Of a stretch of 58,436 bases of DNA, positions 28,807 through 38,193 are shown one piece after another. The notes under the pieces were generated by a model. It was not told the origin of the DNA, ran no database searches, and was given only the letters and a program-made list of their open reading frames with translations. The position numbers were made by a program, and so were the translations under genes. Source of the DNA: Arsenophonus sp046530935. Its GTDB lineage: Bacteria > Pseudomonadota > Gammaproteobacteria > Enterobacterales > Enterobacteriaceae. Positions within the stretch are counted from its first letter, which is position 1. Every line of letters starts with the position of its first letter. Location of the stretch: the NCBI GenBank assembly GCA_046530935.1, contig JBHEQW010000006.1:1-58436 (forward strand), read 5' to 3'.

Positions 28807-31215
28807 TCACCACATTCTACCAATATTAAACTGAAACTCTTCAAACTTGTCACCTTCATAATCTTTTATTTGCTTTGCATAAGAGAACACCAGTGGACCA
28901 AGCGGCGACATCCATTGTAATGCAATCCCTGTAGAAATTCGAATATTGGATGCCTTACCATAGTCAGGCATTCCTGTTCTCCAGTTTGCTGGAGTGTTAC
29001 TCCAATTCGAATCCCATACAGTACCCGCATCAATAAAAAAAGAAGTTCTGATCAAATTAGCATACTTTTCATCAATAAAGGGGGTTGGCATAATTAACTC
29101 TAATGACCCTATTGCCATTGCATTTCCACCAACAGCATCAGTTAATTGAGCACCAGATTTTGAACTTACTATTACTGTACCTTTTTTTTCTTCAAGATAA
29201 ATTGCTTTAGGGCCAATATTATTAGAACGGAAACCACGTACCATACCAGCAGCACCAGCATAAAAGTTTTCATAAAATGGTAATTCTTTACCACCAAAGC
29301 CATTACCATAACCTAACTGTGTCCGGGCTAATAATACCCATTTCTTATCTTCATCAATAGGATAATATTGCGATGTATCAAACCAAATTTTATAATATTG
29401 GTTATTGGAACCTGGAATAGTAATTTTAGTATTTAATGAACTTTTCTTTCCGCTAGTCGGGAAGAAATTACGATCTAGATTATTAGAAATCCAGCCTAAA
29501 TTAAGGCTTAAATCATTAGCGATATAGCATGCCTTATCATCAAAATTAGGATTTTCACCCATACTTTGTAAATAACGCCACATGCCGACTTGAGCTTTCA
29601 TATTAGATAAAGAGTTATGAACAAAACCGGCACCAATTCGAAACGAATTGTTTTCATTAAAAGGAAAAATCAAAGCACTATCAACACCATAAGTTTTGTT
29701 ATTATAACGTGAAAGATTGGCATCCTTGGCACTAAAATCATTATAGAATAATCGCCAACTTAAGCTAACACCATTAACTGTGAAGTAAAAATCTGTTAAT
29801 GATAGTTCAGCATAAGTCGAATAATCATTTTTTCTCGCACTAATACCAACGGTATTACCGGTACCAAGCCAGTTTTTTTGTTGAGCGCTGACTTGAAAAG
29901 TGAGACCACTTTCAGTACCGAAACCAATGCCAAAATTCATCGAGCCGGTATTACGTTCTTTAACTTTATAGACAACATTAACTTGATCAGGGGTACCAGG
30001 TACACGTTGCGTTTCGACATCGACGGTTTCAAAAAAACCGGTTCTGTTTAATCGTTCTTTACCCAGATTAACCAAATCATTGCCTAACCAAGCACCTTCC
30101 ATTTGGCGCATCTCACGACGTAAAACAGAATCTTTAGTAACATGATTGCCAACAAAACGGATTTGCCGAACATAGAACCGACTACCAGTATCTACATTTA
30201 CATGTAGCTTAACTGTTTTATCTTCATCATTGATTTCGGGTTGACTAATAACAAGTGGATAAGCATAACCATAACGACCAAGAAAATCCTTGATTTTGTT
30301 CTCTATGTTTTTGATTTTAGTGCCATTATAAAGCGAAGTGGGTTTGATGGTGATCAATTGCTTGATTTCATCATAATAACCAGGTATTTCACAATTTAAT
30401 TCAACGCTTGATATAGTATATCTATCGCCCTCTGTTATATTAATAGTAACATAAATAGCTTTCTTATCAGGTGTTAGACTGACATTGCTTAAATCGATAT
30501 TAAATTTTGCATAACCACGGTCAAGATAAAAACTACGCAATGTTTCTAAATCGCTAGCCAGTTTTTGTTTTTGGTATTTTTGATCAGCAACAAAATTCCA
30601 CCATTGCACATTTTCACGCAATTGAAAACGATTTACTAACTCACCTGTAGTAAATGTTTTATTACCGACAATATTAATCTGTTGGATCTTAGCTGAAATG
30701 CTTTCAGAAAAGATTAATTTTAAATCAGCACGATTATTGGGTAGCGGTGTGACTATCACTTTAATTATCGTATTATATTTACCGAGACTATAATAAAAAT
30801 CTTTAAGATCCTTTTCGATATTCGCTAATTTTCTGCGGTCTAAGGCTTCACCAACTCGAATATTAGAAGCATCAAGAGTTTGCTTTAACAAATCTTCTTT
30901 AACCGACTTATTGGCAATAAATGTAATGCTTGCAATTATTGGCCGCTCTTTTACTTGAACTATCAGCGTATTACCATCACGCAAAACTCTAATATTTTCG
31001 AAATTACCTGTTGAAAATAGCGCTCGAATAGTGCGACCTATATAGTCATTATTAATCGTATCTCCTACACGAACAGGTATATTCAATAGTGCTGATTCAA
31101 GAGCAACGCGTTGAAGACCTTCAAAATGAATATTTTGTACTACAAACCCATCTGAACCGTATGCAAGTGCGCTGCCAAATAGCACCGATGCTATGTGCAA
31201 CTTTTTCATCGCCAT
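28807..31215 (-). CDS. bamA: Outer membrane assembly factor BamA
   Basis: Central Omp85 protein of the BAM complex; folds and inserts beta-barrel proteins into the outer membrane. 802 residues (810 in E. coli). Signal peptide MAMKKLHIASVLFGSALAYG, then five POTRA domains (about 24-420; FVVQNIHFEGLQRV opens POTRA1), then a 16-strand barrel. The loop-6 VRGF motif is present as GMVRGFRSNNIGP, and the chain ends in FQFNIGRMW, close to the family's terminal beta-signal. The extracellular loop after VRGF is shorter than in E. coli. It follows the rseP pseudogene; a perfect 14-bp hairpin lies in its leader. Confidence 0.97.
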   Translation of the reverse strand: MAMKKLHIASVLFGSALAYGSDGFVVQNIHFEGLQRVALESALLNIPVRVGDTINNDYIGRTIRALFSTGNFENIRVLRDGNTLIVQVKERPIIASITFIANKSVKEDLLKQTLDASNIRVGEALDRRKLANIEKDLKDFYYSLGKYNTIIKVIVTPLPNNRADLKLIFSESISAKIQQINIVGNKTFTTGELVNRFQLRENVQWWNFVADQKYQKQKLASDLETLRSFYLDRGYAKFNIDLSNVSLTPDKKAIYVTINITEGDRYTISSVELNCEIPGYYDEIKQLITIKPTSLYNGTKIKNIENKIKDFLGRYGYAYPLVISQPEINDEDKTVKLHVNVDTGSRFYVRQIRFVGNHVTKDSVLRREMRQMEGAWLGNDLVNLGKERLNRTGFFETVDVETQRVPGTPDQVNVVYKVKERNTGSMNFGIGFGTESGLTFQVSAQQKNWLGTGNTVGISARKNDYSTYAELSLTDFYFTVNGVSLSWRLFYNDFSAKDANLSRYNNKTYGVDSALIFPFNENNSFRIGAGFVHNSLSNMKAQVGMWRYLQSMGENPNFDDKACYIANDLSLNLGWISNNLDRNFFPTSGKKSSLNTKITIPGSNNQYYKIWFDTSQYYPIDEDKKWVLLARTQLGYGNGFGGKELPFYENFYAGAAGMVRGFRSNNIGPKAIYLEEKKGTVIVSSKSGAQLTDAVGGNAMAIGSLELIMPTPFIDEKYANLIRTSFFIDAGTVWDSNWSNTPANWRTGMPDYGKASNIRISTGIALQWMSPLGPLVFSYAKQIKDYEGDKFEEFQFNIGRMW

Positions 31216-31234
31216 TATTGTTATTAGTATTCCT

Positions 31235-31268
31235 GATTACTCTCGTCTCTTTAAAGACGAGAGTAATC
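31235..31268 (-). promoter_or_regulatory. Perfect hairpin in the bamA 5' leader
   Basis: GATTACTCTCGTCT and AGACGAGAGTAATC form a perfect 14-bp stem with a 6-base loop. On the minus strand it stands directly before AGGAATAC and 19 bases before the bamA ATG at 31215. No T-run follows, so it is not a standard terminator. It probably shapes translation or stability of the bamA message, or protects the 5' end of a processed transcript. Confidence 0.55.
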
Positions 31269-31270
31269 AT

Positions 31271-32626
31271 TGAAAAATGCAAACCCCATTAATAATATTA
31301 ATACAATAGTACCAATACGATAGCTGAAGTCTTGTACACGCTCAGACACTGACTCTCCTTTAATTTTTTCGATTAACAAAAAAGTAAGTGTCCACCATCT
31401 AATACAGGAAAAGGAAACAGATTAATATCCATAAATTTATACTAATTAATGCAATTAAAGAACAGATAATATACTAAACCAGACTCAGCAGAAATAGTTA
31501 GTTGCCCTTTTGCAATAGAAATAGGTAAACTAAGATTATTGAGTTTAATATCACAAGTAACCAAGTTGCTTATCATAGCAACCGTCAACTTCATGAACTG
31601 CTAAGTTTTATACTTGGCCTGGTATAAAGCATAAAATATACCATATTGCTGAATAATTTTATATTCATCTGCAAGTGGTATTACTGATAATTCAAGCCCA
31701 GCCAAATCTAATTTACTGCCTTTTTAGTTAGTTATCGTTTTTACTCCTGGTCTTAACGTTAATTTGCGGTGTTCACTTTGTCTTTCAATCGTCAACAACA
31801 ATGGAATATTAGGATTTTTGCAAATAAAGTAGGAGATATAGATGCTAAATATCTATTACCTGCTCACCTACTTTTATAATTCTGTCTCCTATTTGTAAAC
31901 CTGATAATGCTGCTACTTAGCTAGGTTAAATGTTACGTACAACATGATCTTAGTTAGCACTAACTGGCATAATCACCAAAGATAAAACTAGATTTTGAGC
32001 TTCCTGATCAAAATGTCATTCTATTAAATTAATTAGTTTTTTATTGGTGTTGAATTTTCAATAAATAAAACCTTAACACTTAATTCTTCATCGCAAATTT
32101 TACTAATTAAAGCTAGACGAACTGTATTCTAATCAGTGGTTTCGATACCATCTATTGATTTTAGTTGTATACATGGTGACAGATTCGATTGCTCAGCAAT
32201 CTAGTTTAACTGAATATCTTCAATGATTGGACGCACAGAAGGTATACCAATAATAAAAACTAACCAATAAAAAATATTACAAATAAAAAATTAATTATTG
32301 GCCAAGCACTAATTGCTATAGCACACAGACCTACTGTTTTATTATTAAAAGCAAAGCGTCAGCACTGTTGCTCTCTACAGGAGAGCAACTCGCTCATTTA
32401 ACATTTTAACTTAACCACATAAGTGGATTATGGAAATAATAAATTCTATACCATGACGATCAACTTTACCTAATAAGGATTTTCCAAATCCAATTGAGAA
32501 TCGTTCAACAAAAATACCACAGCGCCTACTATGCATCCCAAAATGGACAAATTCATGTACAATAATTAGTATATATACTGTAATAAAAAATGCAGCTAAA
32601 CTACAAAGTAGTTCTATAATATACAT
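31271..32626 (-). pseudogene. rseP: rseP pseudogene (site-2 protease)
   Basis: Occupies the rseP position between cdsA and bamA. The first 71 codons are open and match RseP: a membrane segment, the zinc-binding VHEFVHFG (family HEFGH), then VERFSIGFGKSLLGK; a stop follows at 32411. Later fragments are readable in mixed frames: AFNNKTVG (about 32365-32330) and, near the end, a decayed DGGHL...LLIEKIKGESVSERVQDFSYRIGTIVLILLMG (31380-31280). Many stops and indels separate them. RseP normally releases sigma-E by cutting RseA, so the envelope stress cascade cannot run in its usual form. Confidence 0.9.
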
Positions 32627-32632
32627 TGCAAA

Positions 32633-33487
32633 CTAAAAAAATAACCATGTCACTCCTACAAAAACAGGTATAGCCGCTGTCAAGCTATCAATTCTATCTA
32701 ATACTCCACCATGCCCTGGAATTAAAGAACTACTATTTTTTATGCCAGCTTGACGTTTAAACATACTTTCCGTTAAATCACCAAAAACAGAGATAATTAT
32801 ACCTATAACAGAAGAAAATAATAAATTCTTGGATGTTAACAAAATAGGAACAAATAAACTAAATATCCAGGCTATAATACTTGCTGTTAGCATACCACCT
32901 AGCATACCCTCCAGAGTTTTAGAAGGAGAAACTTTTGCTGCCAGTTTATGTTTACCAAATAAATGACCAAAAAAATAAGCGCCACTATCTGCACTCCAAA
33001 CTAATAGCATGACATAAAGCATCCACCAAGCACCGATAAAATCATCGATATAATAATCGATACTTTTCAAAACCAACATGCCACAGTAAAAAGGTAAAAT
33101 AGTTAAAATCCCAAACGATATTTTTAATATTACTGACTGAGACCAAAATCGAGAAGAAGAAGGAAAAGTAACAACCAATATTATCGCAACTAACCACCAA
33201 ACTAACCCAGCCGATAAAATATAAGTAATCAAAGGCTCTGTTATTAATTGACTAAGATCTTGAAATGACAATTGTAAACTCAATAAACAAATACCAAATA
33301 AAACAGCACTTATAATTCGGTTAATCTGTGCTGTCCAACCAATAAATTTACTCCATTCCCAAGCAGCTAACGAGCAAATAACAATGAGAAGATAACCAAA
33401 CAAATTAATAGGCAAGAAAAAAAGTGCAGCGATAACTAATGGAATAAGTAGGACAGCTGTAATGATACGAGCATTTAAATTTAGCAA
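32633..33487 (-). CDS. cdsA: Phosphatidate cytidylyltransferase CdsA
   Basis: Makes CDP-diacylglycerol from phosphatidic acid and CTP, the branch point for all phospholipids; polytopic inner-membrane enzyme. 284 residues (285 in E. coli), about eight hydrophobic segments. Catalytic-region signatures are intact: WSADSGAYFFGHLFGKHKLAAKVSPSKTLEG and, near the C-terminus, the family signature region SVFGDLTESMFKRQAGIKNSS followed by PGHGGVLDRIDSL. Starts ten bases after the uppS stop, and ends seven bases before the rseP remnant. Confidence 0.95.
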   Translation of the reverse strand: MLNLNARIITAVLLIPLVIAALFFLPINLFGYLLIVICSLAAWEWSKFIGWTAQINRIISAVLFGICLLSLQLSFQDLSQLITEPLITYILSAGLVWWLVAIILVVTFPSSSRFWSQSVILKISFGILTILPFYCGMLVLKSIDYYIDDFIGAWWMLYVMLLVWSADSGAYFFGHLFGKHKLAAKVSPSKTLEGMLGGMLTASIIAWIFSLFVPILLTSKNLLFSSVIGIIISVFGDLTESMFKRQAGIKNSSSLIPGHGGVLDRIDSLTAAIPVFVGVTWLFF

Positions 33488-33496
33488 AAGAGCTCC

Positions 33497-34255
33497 CTAT
33501 TCTTCATTGATATCATCAGGCTCACTGTTACCACCAAAACGTCGTTCACGTTGATTAAAAGCCATAATTGCACTTTTGAAAACTTCATCATCAAAATCCG
33601 GCCAGAGAACATCAGTAAAATAAAATTCAGCATAAGCAATCTGCCATAAAAGGAAATTACTAATTCGATATTCTCTCCCAGTTCTAATAACTAAATCAAC
33701 AGTTGGTTGATCATGTAGACTAATAAATTTATTTATCGTATCTTCGTTAATATTTTCTGGTAATAATGAACCCCTCTTAATTTTTTCAGCAATAAGGCCC
33801 ATTGCATGGGTAATATCCCAACGACCACCATAATTAGCGGCAATATTAAGTTGCAACCCAGTATTATTTGCAGTTAAGTCAACCGCGTGTTTAATATGAT
33901 TTTGTAATTTAGACTTAAATCGGCTTATATTGCCAATAATCGTTAATTTAATATTATTAATATTTAAATTTTTAACCTCATCATCTAGAAACCAAGTAAA
34001 AAGTTCCATCAAAGCACTAACTTCAGTTTCCGATCGACTCCAATTTTCACTACTAAACGCATAGAGCGTTAAAGACTGAATTTTATTTTTAACAGCAAAT
34101 TTAACCACTTTTTGCACAGCTTCTGTCCCTGCTCGATGCCCATTAATTCTTAATTTTCCATGTTGCTTCGCCCAGCGTCCATTACCATCCATAATAATAG
34201 CAACATGCTTTGGAATTCGTTGCTGTGAGCCATCACTATCATACATAAATTTCAT
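33497..34255 (-). CDS. uppS: Undecaprenyl diphosphate synthase
   Basis: Cis-prenyltransferase extending farnesyl diphosphate to C55-PP, the lipid carrier for peptidoglycan. 252 residues (253 in E. coli; also called ispU). The catalytic Asp is D23 in IIMDGNGRWAKQHG; FSSENWSR (68-74) and the C-terminal diphosphate-binding motif follow. That motif reads IRTGREYRISNF (190-201), where enterobacteria have RTGGE, so a Gly is replaced by Arg at 194; the flanking Arg191, Glu195 and Arg197 are kept, as is E210. Upstream, where dxr normally lies, there is an IS481 relic, so this gene now heads its cluster and needs a promoter of its own. Confidence 0.96.
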   Translation of the reverse strand: MKFMYDSDGSQQRIPKHVAIIMDGNGRWAKQHGKLRINGHRAGTEAVQKVVKFAVKNKIQSLTLYAFSSENWSRSETEVSALMELFTWFLDDEVKNLNINNIKLTIIGNISRFKSKLQNHIKHAVDLTANNTGLQLNIAANYGGRWDITHAMGLIAEKIKRGSLLPENINEDTINKFISLHDQPTVDLVIRTGREYRISNFLLWQIAYAEFYFTDVLWPDFDDEVFKSAIMAFNQRERRFGGNSEPDDINEE

Positions 34256-34284
34256 GCTAAAGGAATTCCTTTACTATAAGCTAA

Positions 34285-35350
34285 TTATTATTACATCCAA
34301 GAACATGGTATGGGTTTTTTGAATAATTCAAGTTTAACTTTGAACCAATATTTCATATACTGCAATTGAGTTTTATTACATAATTACTAATTTTGCTAAT
34401 TCCTAATTATAAAGCTAAACATATCAATGCAGAGTGATCTCAAGCTCTTTACCAAAATTAAAATAATGCCTTTGCACACATATCTTCTACACGCTCATTA
34501 AATCGCTTGAACTATACAACTTATTTTAGAATGTATCTCCTAGCTAAAGTCAGTATTCTATATTAAGCTCCGTACAGAAACTGGAGAATTTATGTTTTCA
34601 GGTAAGCTTACGTTTTTACAGATCAATAAAGGAGATCTATAAATTCTTTGGCATTATCTGTAAGTACACGATGGATAGCAATCGGTGATCCTAAGTTAAG
34701 ATGACATAAGAAACGTCAAACATTTAGTAGAGTCTTATACATCTAAAGAAGGAAAAACAAATATAGTTGCATAGTCTACGCCTACCTTATGAAAGATAAT
34801 ATCGTAAAGTTTAGTTTTATCTTTGTGAAAGATATTTCAGATCTACGCACAGATGACACAGGCTCGTAGCTTTTAAATACTTTATGCTTTAGCCTTATCT
34901 ACTTTATACTTCATTTCATGTAAATTTCCTCTCCTTAGGCCTATGTAAGCAGTGATTCAGGCAAGATCTAGACATAAAAAAACTGGAAGTTTAGAGAATT
35001 CGCATACGATTGTACTAACAGAGTAAATCCTGGAGAGGAAGAAAAATATTTCTGCAGAAAAACAACTACAGCTTTCCTAAGAAAGCAATATCATCATCGA
35101 CAAACGATGGAAAATATGAGTATGATCATTAACATCATCTCGTTTTTCCCATTCAGAAACGCTAAGTTCTGATATCCTATAATTCTTAGGCAAAAGTAGA
35201 CGTAGGCTATTCTGATTGCCAGAATAGCACGTATAATTTTAAGTCTTGTAGTTTGCCTTACGATATAATCTAATCATCATATAATATTTTTGCCATCAAC
35301 TATATACCATCAGTATGTATCTTTCCATGAATAGAAATGTGCAAGCAGGA
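34285..35350 (-). mobile_element. IS481-family relic upstream of uppS
   Basis: About 1.07 kb, minus strand. Recognisable pieces: FKSYEPVSSV and RRSEIFLTKIK (about 34880-34820, region before the DDE core), HLNLGSPIAIHRVLTDNAKEFI in mixed frames (34705-34635), FNERVEDMCAKALF (34505-34465) and YMKYWFKVKLELFKK near the 3' end (34360-34320). It aligns along its length with the relic at 24721-25815, in the same orientation. Fully decayed. Confidence 0.72.
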
Positions 35351-36412
35351 TCTATATAATGATCCTGGACCAAATAGTTAATTAAGTTATGATCGTTTAA
35401 AGATTAGCTGATTATCTTTGGAAACGGAGTTATCAAATTAAGAAGCGACTAAGTTAAATTCAGTCAGTTGTTCAACATTTTTAGTTGATTGTAAAAAATA
35501 AATCAACTAATTACCAAACTAGTTTGTTTCGTATATAAACTGATGACTTTATATTTTCCCTATTTTCTAGATAAAAATAGGGAAAATATAAGCATACATT
35601 TTTTTGCAATTAACTATTAAGATATTCATCTTATGATAATTTAATCCAAATATTATCACTTGCCTACTTTATATAGATATAGTAGTATGGCATTGATTAA
35701 GATTTTCAGTAAAAATATCCCACCAAAATGTATAAAGATCTTTTTATTGTTTATTATTAAGTTTAGTTTTACATTTTTAATCAAAAAGCCTTTTTTTAGA
35801 TCAAATTTGCGTAAAATACCATTATAAGCTTGATAAAGTAGGAAAATTTTTTGACAAAGATAAAATCTTTTGGCATAAAACTTTCCGCTTACAGTCTCTG
35901 ATATAATAGACATTATTTTTAAAAACCAGCATCCAAGATTTATCAGTTTCTATGGTAAAAATTACCATACCACTATCAAAAACGCGTTGCATTTAAATCG
36001 GCTAATTTATCACTAATTTAGATTAGAATGCTAATTTCCGATGGTATATAAGTTTACAAAAACCTCAATCAATTGCCAGGCGCTGGTGTAGCACAGTTAG
36101 CTTACTATATTCAGTGCTAGCAACCCTGACTTTCATAATAAAATATTTTAGCTGATGAGATTCGTGATAAGCATAATTAATATTTAATAAAATTCAAAAA
36201 TAAATAACTTTAATCAAACTATTTAATGGCTGTGATTTGGTTATTTGTATCAGTTGACGTTAATTATTACTTATTCAAACGATAGTATAGTATAAAAAAT
36301 AAGCAAATAACATTTATTTTAACAACAATCGTTTGTGAATTTAATTTGTTTGTAATATCAATACATGATTTTTAGAAAAAATAGGATTTTTAGCCTCAGC
36401 TTCATCTAACAA
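35351..36412. other. Eroded DNA without an identifiable gene
   Basis: dxr or frr would be expected here in an enterobacterium, but I could not recover either. An 85-codon frame on the minus strand (35656-35913) is low-complexity, rich in Lys, Ile, Leu and Phe, and probably incidental. The only clear structures are a long perfect palindrome at 35550-35590 and a smaller one (TATGGTAA/TTACCATA) at 35951-35969. Confidence 0.4.
35550..35590. terminator. Perfect 17-bp palindromic hairpin
   Basis: TATATTTTCCCTATTTT and AAAATAGGGAAAATATA pair perfectly over 17 bp around a 7-base loop (CTAGATA). On the plus strand a run of seven T's follows eight bases later (35598-35604). In DNA this eroded, such a perfect repeat suggests a terminator, possibly bidirectional, left by flanking genes that are gone, or recent formation. 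Confidence 0.5.
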
Positions 36413-37395
36413 ATGGATTAAAAATAATCTATAAATTAACCTCTTTACGTAAAATAACGACAGTTGTAGCAGATATTGGTGATATTAGTATAATTAACAT
36501 TTATAAACCTAAAGATTCAACACCTAACTCATCTTTGATCTTTAAATACATACGGCTCAAATCCAAGAATATCAGCCACTCATTGATGAAGCAATAAACT
36601 TATCACTAGAACAAAGGCAGTCACATCAGCAACAAATCATTAATTCGTGTAATAAATTATCTGTTAATATTGGATTAGAAATCTTACAATTAATTTTTGG
36701 AAAAATTTCAACTGAAGTTGATGCACATCTTTTCTATTATAATAGCGAACCATGTATTAAAAAATCGAGCAGTTCTATTATTGAACTTTATAATTGTGCA
36801 TGCATTAAAAATGAGCGTATTTTAATCATCTTTGCTTAAATTTAGCAAGGAATCCGTGAGGCAAAACAGTTAGAAAAAGATGGGATTAACTAACTATAAT
36901 CTAACGCTATTATTCTATTTTTCTAAGGCACGAGCTTGTGCTGAAACCTGCATTTATATGATTTCACATTTTGTAGGTCGTATTCTTAATTGATATATAT
37001 GTAATACTAACATAAAAACTATGCGCCACAAGAAAATCCTACCGTTATTTCTGCTAAACAAATTTATAATTTTAATAAAAAGCATTGGTATAAAACTCTG
37101 TGGTAATTGTGGCTAGTTTTTGAAATAAATGTGACAGTTTGCAACTATCGGGCTGTGATCTGTTAACAATTGCTCCAGCATTACTTAAAAAGCTTCCTAA
37201 GACGCAAGGCGAAGGTGGTGTAAAAATTAACATTTAATGGTCAAATTCACTCACCACCTAAACTAATGACATAAATAGAATTCTATTGAAAACATCATGC
37301 TAATGCAATGCTGACTGATAAGCTGGATGATGGTATTCGTAAATTTGCCATTTATCAAAAAAAATTGTACAAAATGGTTGGTTGCATATCAGTTG
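36413..37395 (+). pseudogene. talB: Transaldolase pseudogene
   Basis: Long, clear remnant of transaldolase, the pentose-phosphate enzyme moving a dihydroxyacetone unit between sugar phosphates. Readable on the plus strand: KLTSLRKITTVVADIGDIS near 36435-36495, DEAINLSLEQRQSHQQQIINSCNKLSVNIGLEILQL (36585-36690), KISTEVDAHLF.YN (36705-36745), TWQGIREAKQLEKDGIN-like (36845-36890), FSKARACAETCIYMISHFVGRILN (36920-36990) and DKLDDGIRKFAIYQKKLYKMVG at the end. Frameshifts and stops break the frame at least six times, and the catalytic Schiff-base lysine region is damaged. Close to full length, so inactivation looks fairly recent. TalA and TalB cannot be told apart confidently. Confidence 0.85.
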
Positions 37396-38193
37396 CAATT
37401 AATTTTTCTCTGTTATTAGCTAAAATATCAAATAGATTATTTTACTAGGTTTTTAGCTTAGACTTTCTATACTCTGATTGTGCCTCATGCCAGCAAATAA
37501 TATTATTTACTTTTATATCACTACAGCATAAGTTTAATTAGATTTAGCATTAAACATCTTATTTTCAATATCGAATTGAAAGATATCATGTGGATGACTT
37601 GCGAATTTTCTGAACAAATGCGAAAAATTAATTTTTATTTTTTGCCAACAGGAATCCTCTAACGCCAAGTTGGCATGATCCAACGAACAAACATTGATTT
37701 TAAATCAACCTGAAAAATTTAAGTCAATTACAGAAAAAAATTAGTCGGTTTAAAAGATCATATTCAGAAGATAATTTATTATAGGAATTTTTGCTATCAC
37801 TTGCCTTACTATATCCAGTTACTGAAGTGGTGGCAAAGCGCTACATTGAAATTGATCCATTCATAATTTAACTCATTTAAACCTAAATTAACCATGCGAT
37901 AAATTAAATCAATTTAGATGTTTTTGCATTAAAAATAATTGTAATAATGATTACATTAAAAATTAAATTACTGTTACCACTAATTGGAAATTAAATTAAG
38001 TTACAGCTAATTAACGTTAATTTTTAAATACGAAATTTTTCTATTACCGTTATACTGAGATCTTCTTTATTAAGATGAATAATATAGGCCATGATTTGAA
38101 AAAAGTTATTGCTTTTTTTGTAAAAAATGTAACTAAGTATATATTTTAATTGTTGTCGTTTTAAATAACCTTCTCTAGAAGAAGACAGCTAAC
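37396..38193. other. Eroded DNA after talB, possible unidentified relic
   Basis: Between 37470 and 37870 the plus strand gives broken coding-like strings (DIMWMTCEFSEQMRKINFYFLPTGIL; then VVAKRYIEIDPFII near 37825-37870), suggesting a decayed gene I cannot name. From 37880 to 38190 I see only AT-rich DNA. Confidence 0.25.

Noticed and set aside
32367..32389. GTTGCTCTC/GAGAGCAAC hairpin
   Set aside because: Lies inside the rseP pseudogene coding remnant; no neighbouring gene end, no T-tail, so probably incidental.
35656..35913. 85-codon minus-strand open frame
   Set aside because: Low-complexity Lys/Ile/Leu/Phe composition typical of AT-rich spacer, no ribosome site that stands out, no recognisable family.
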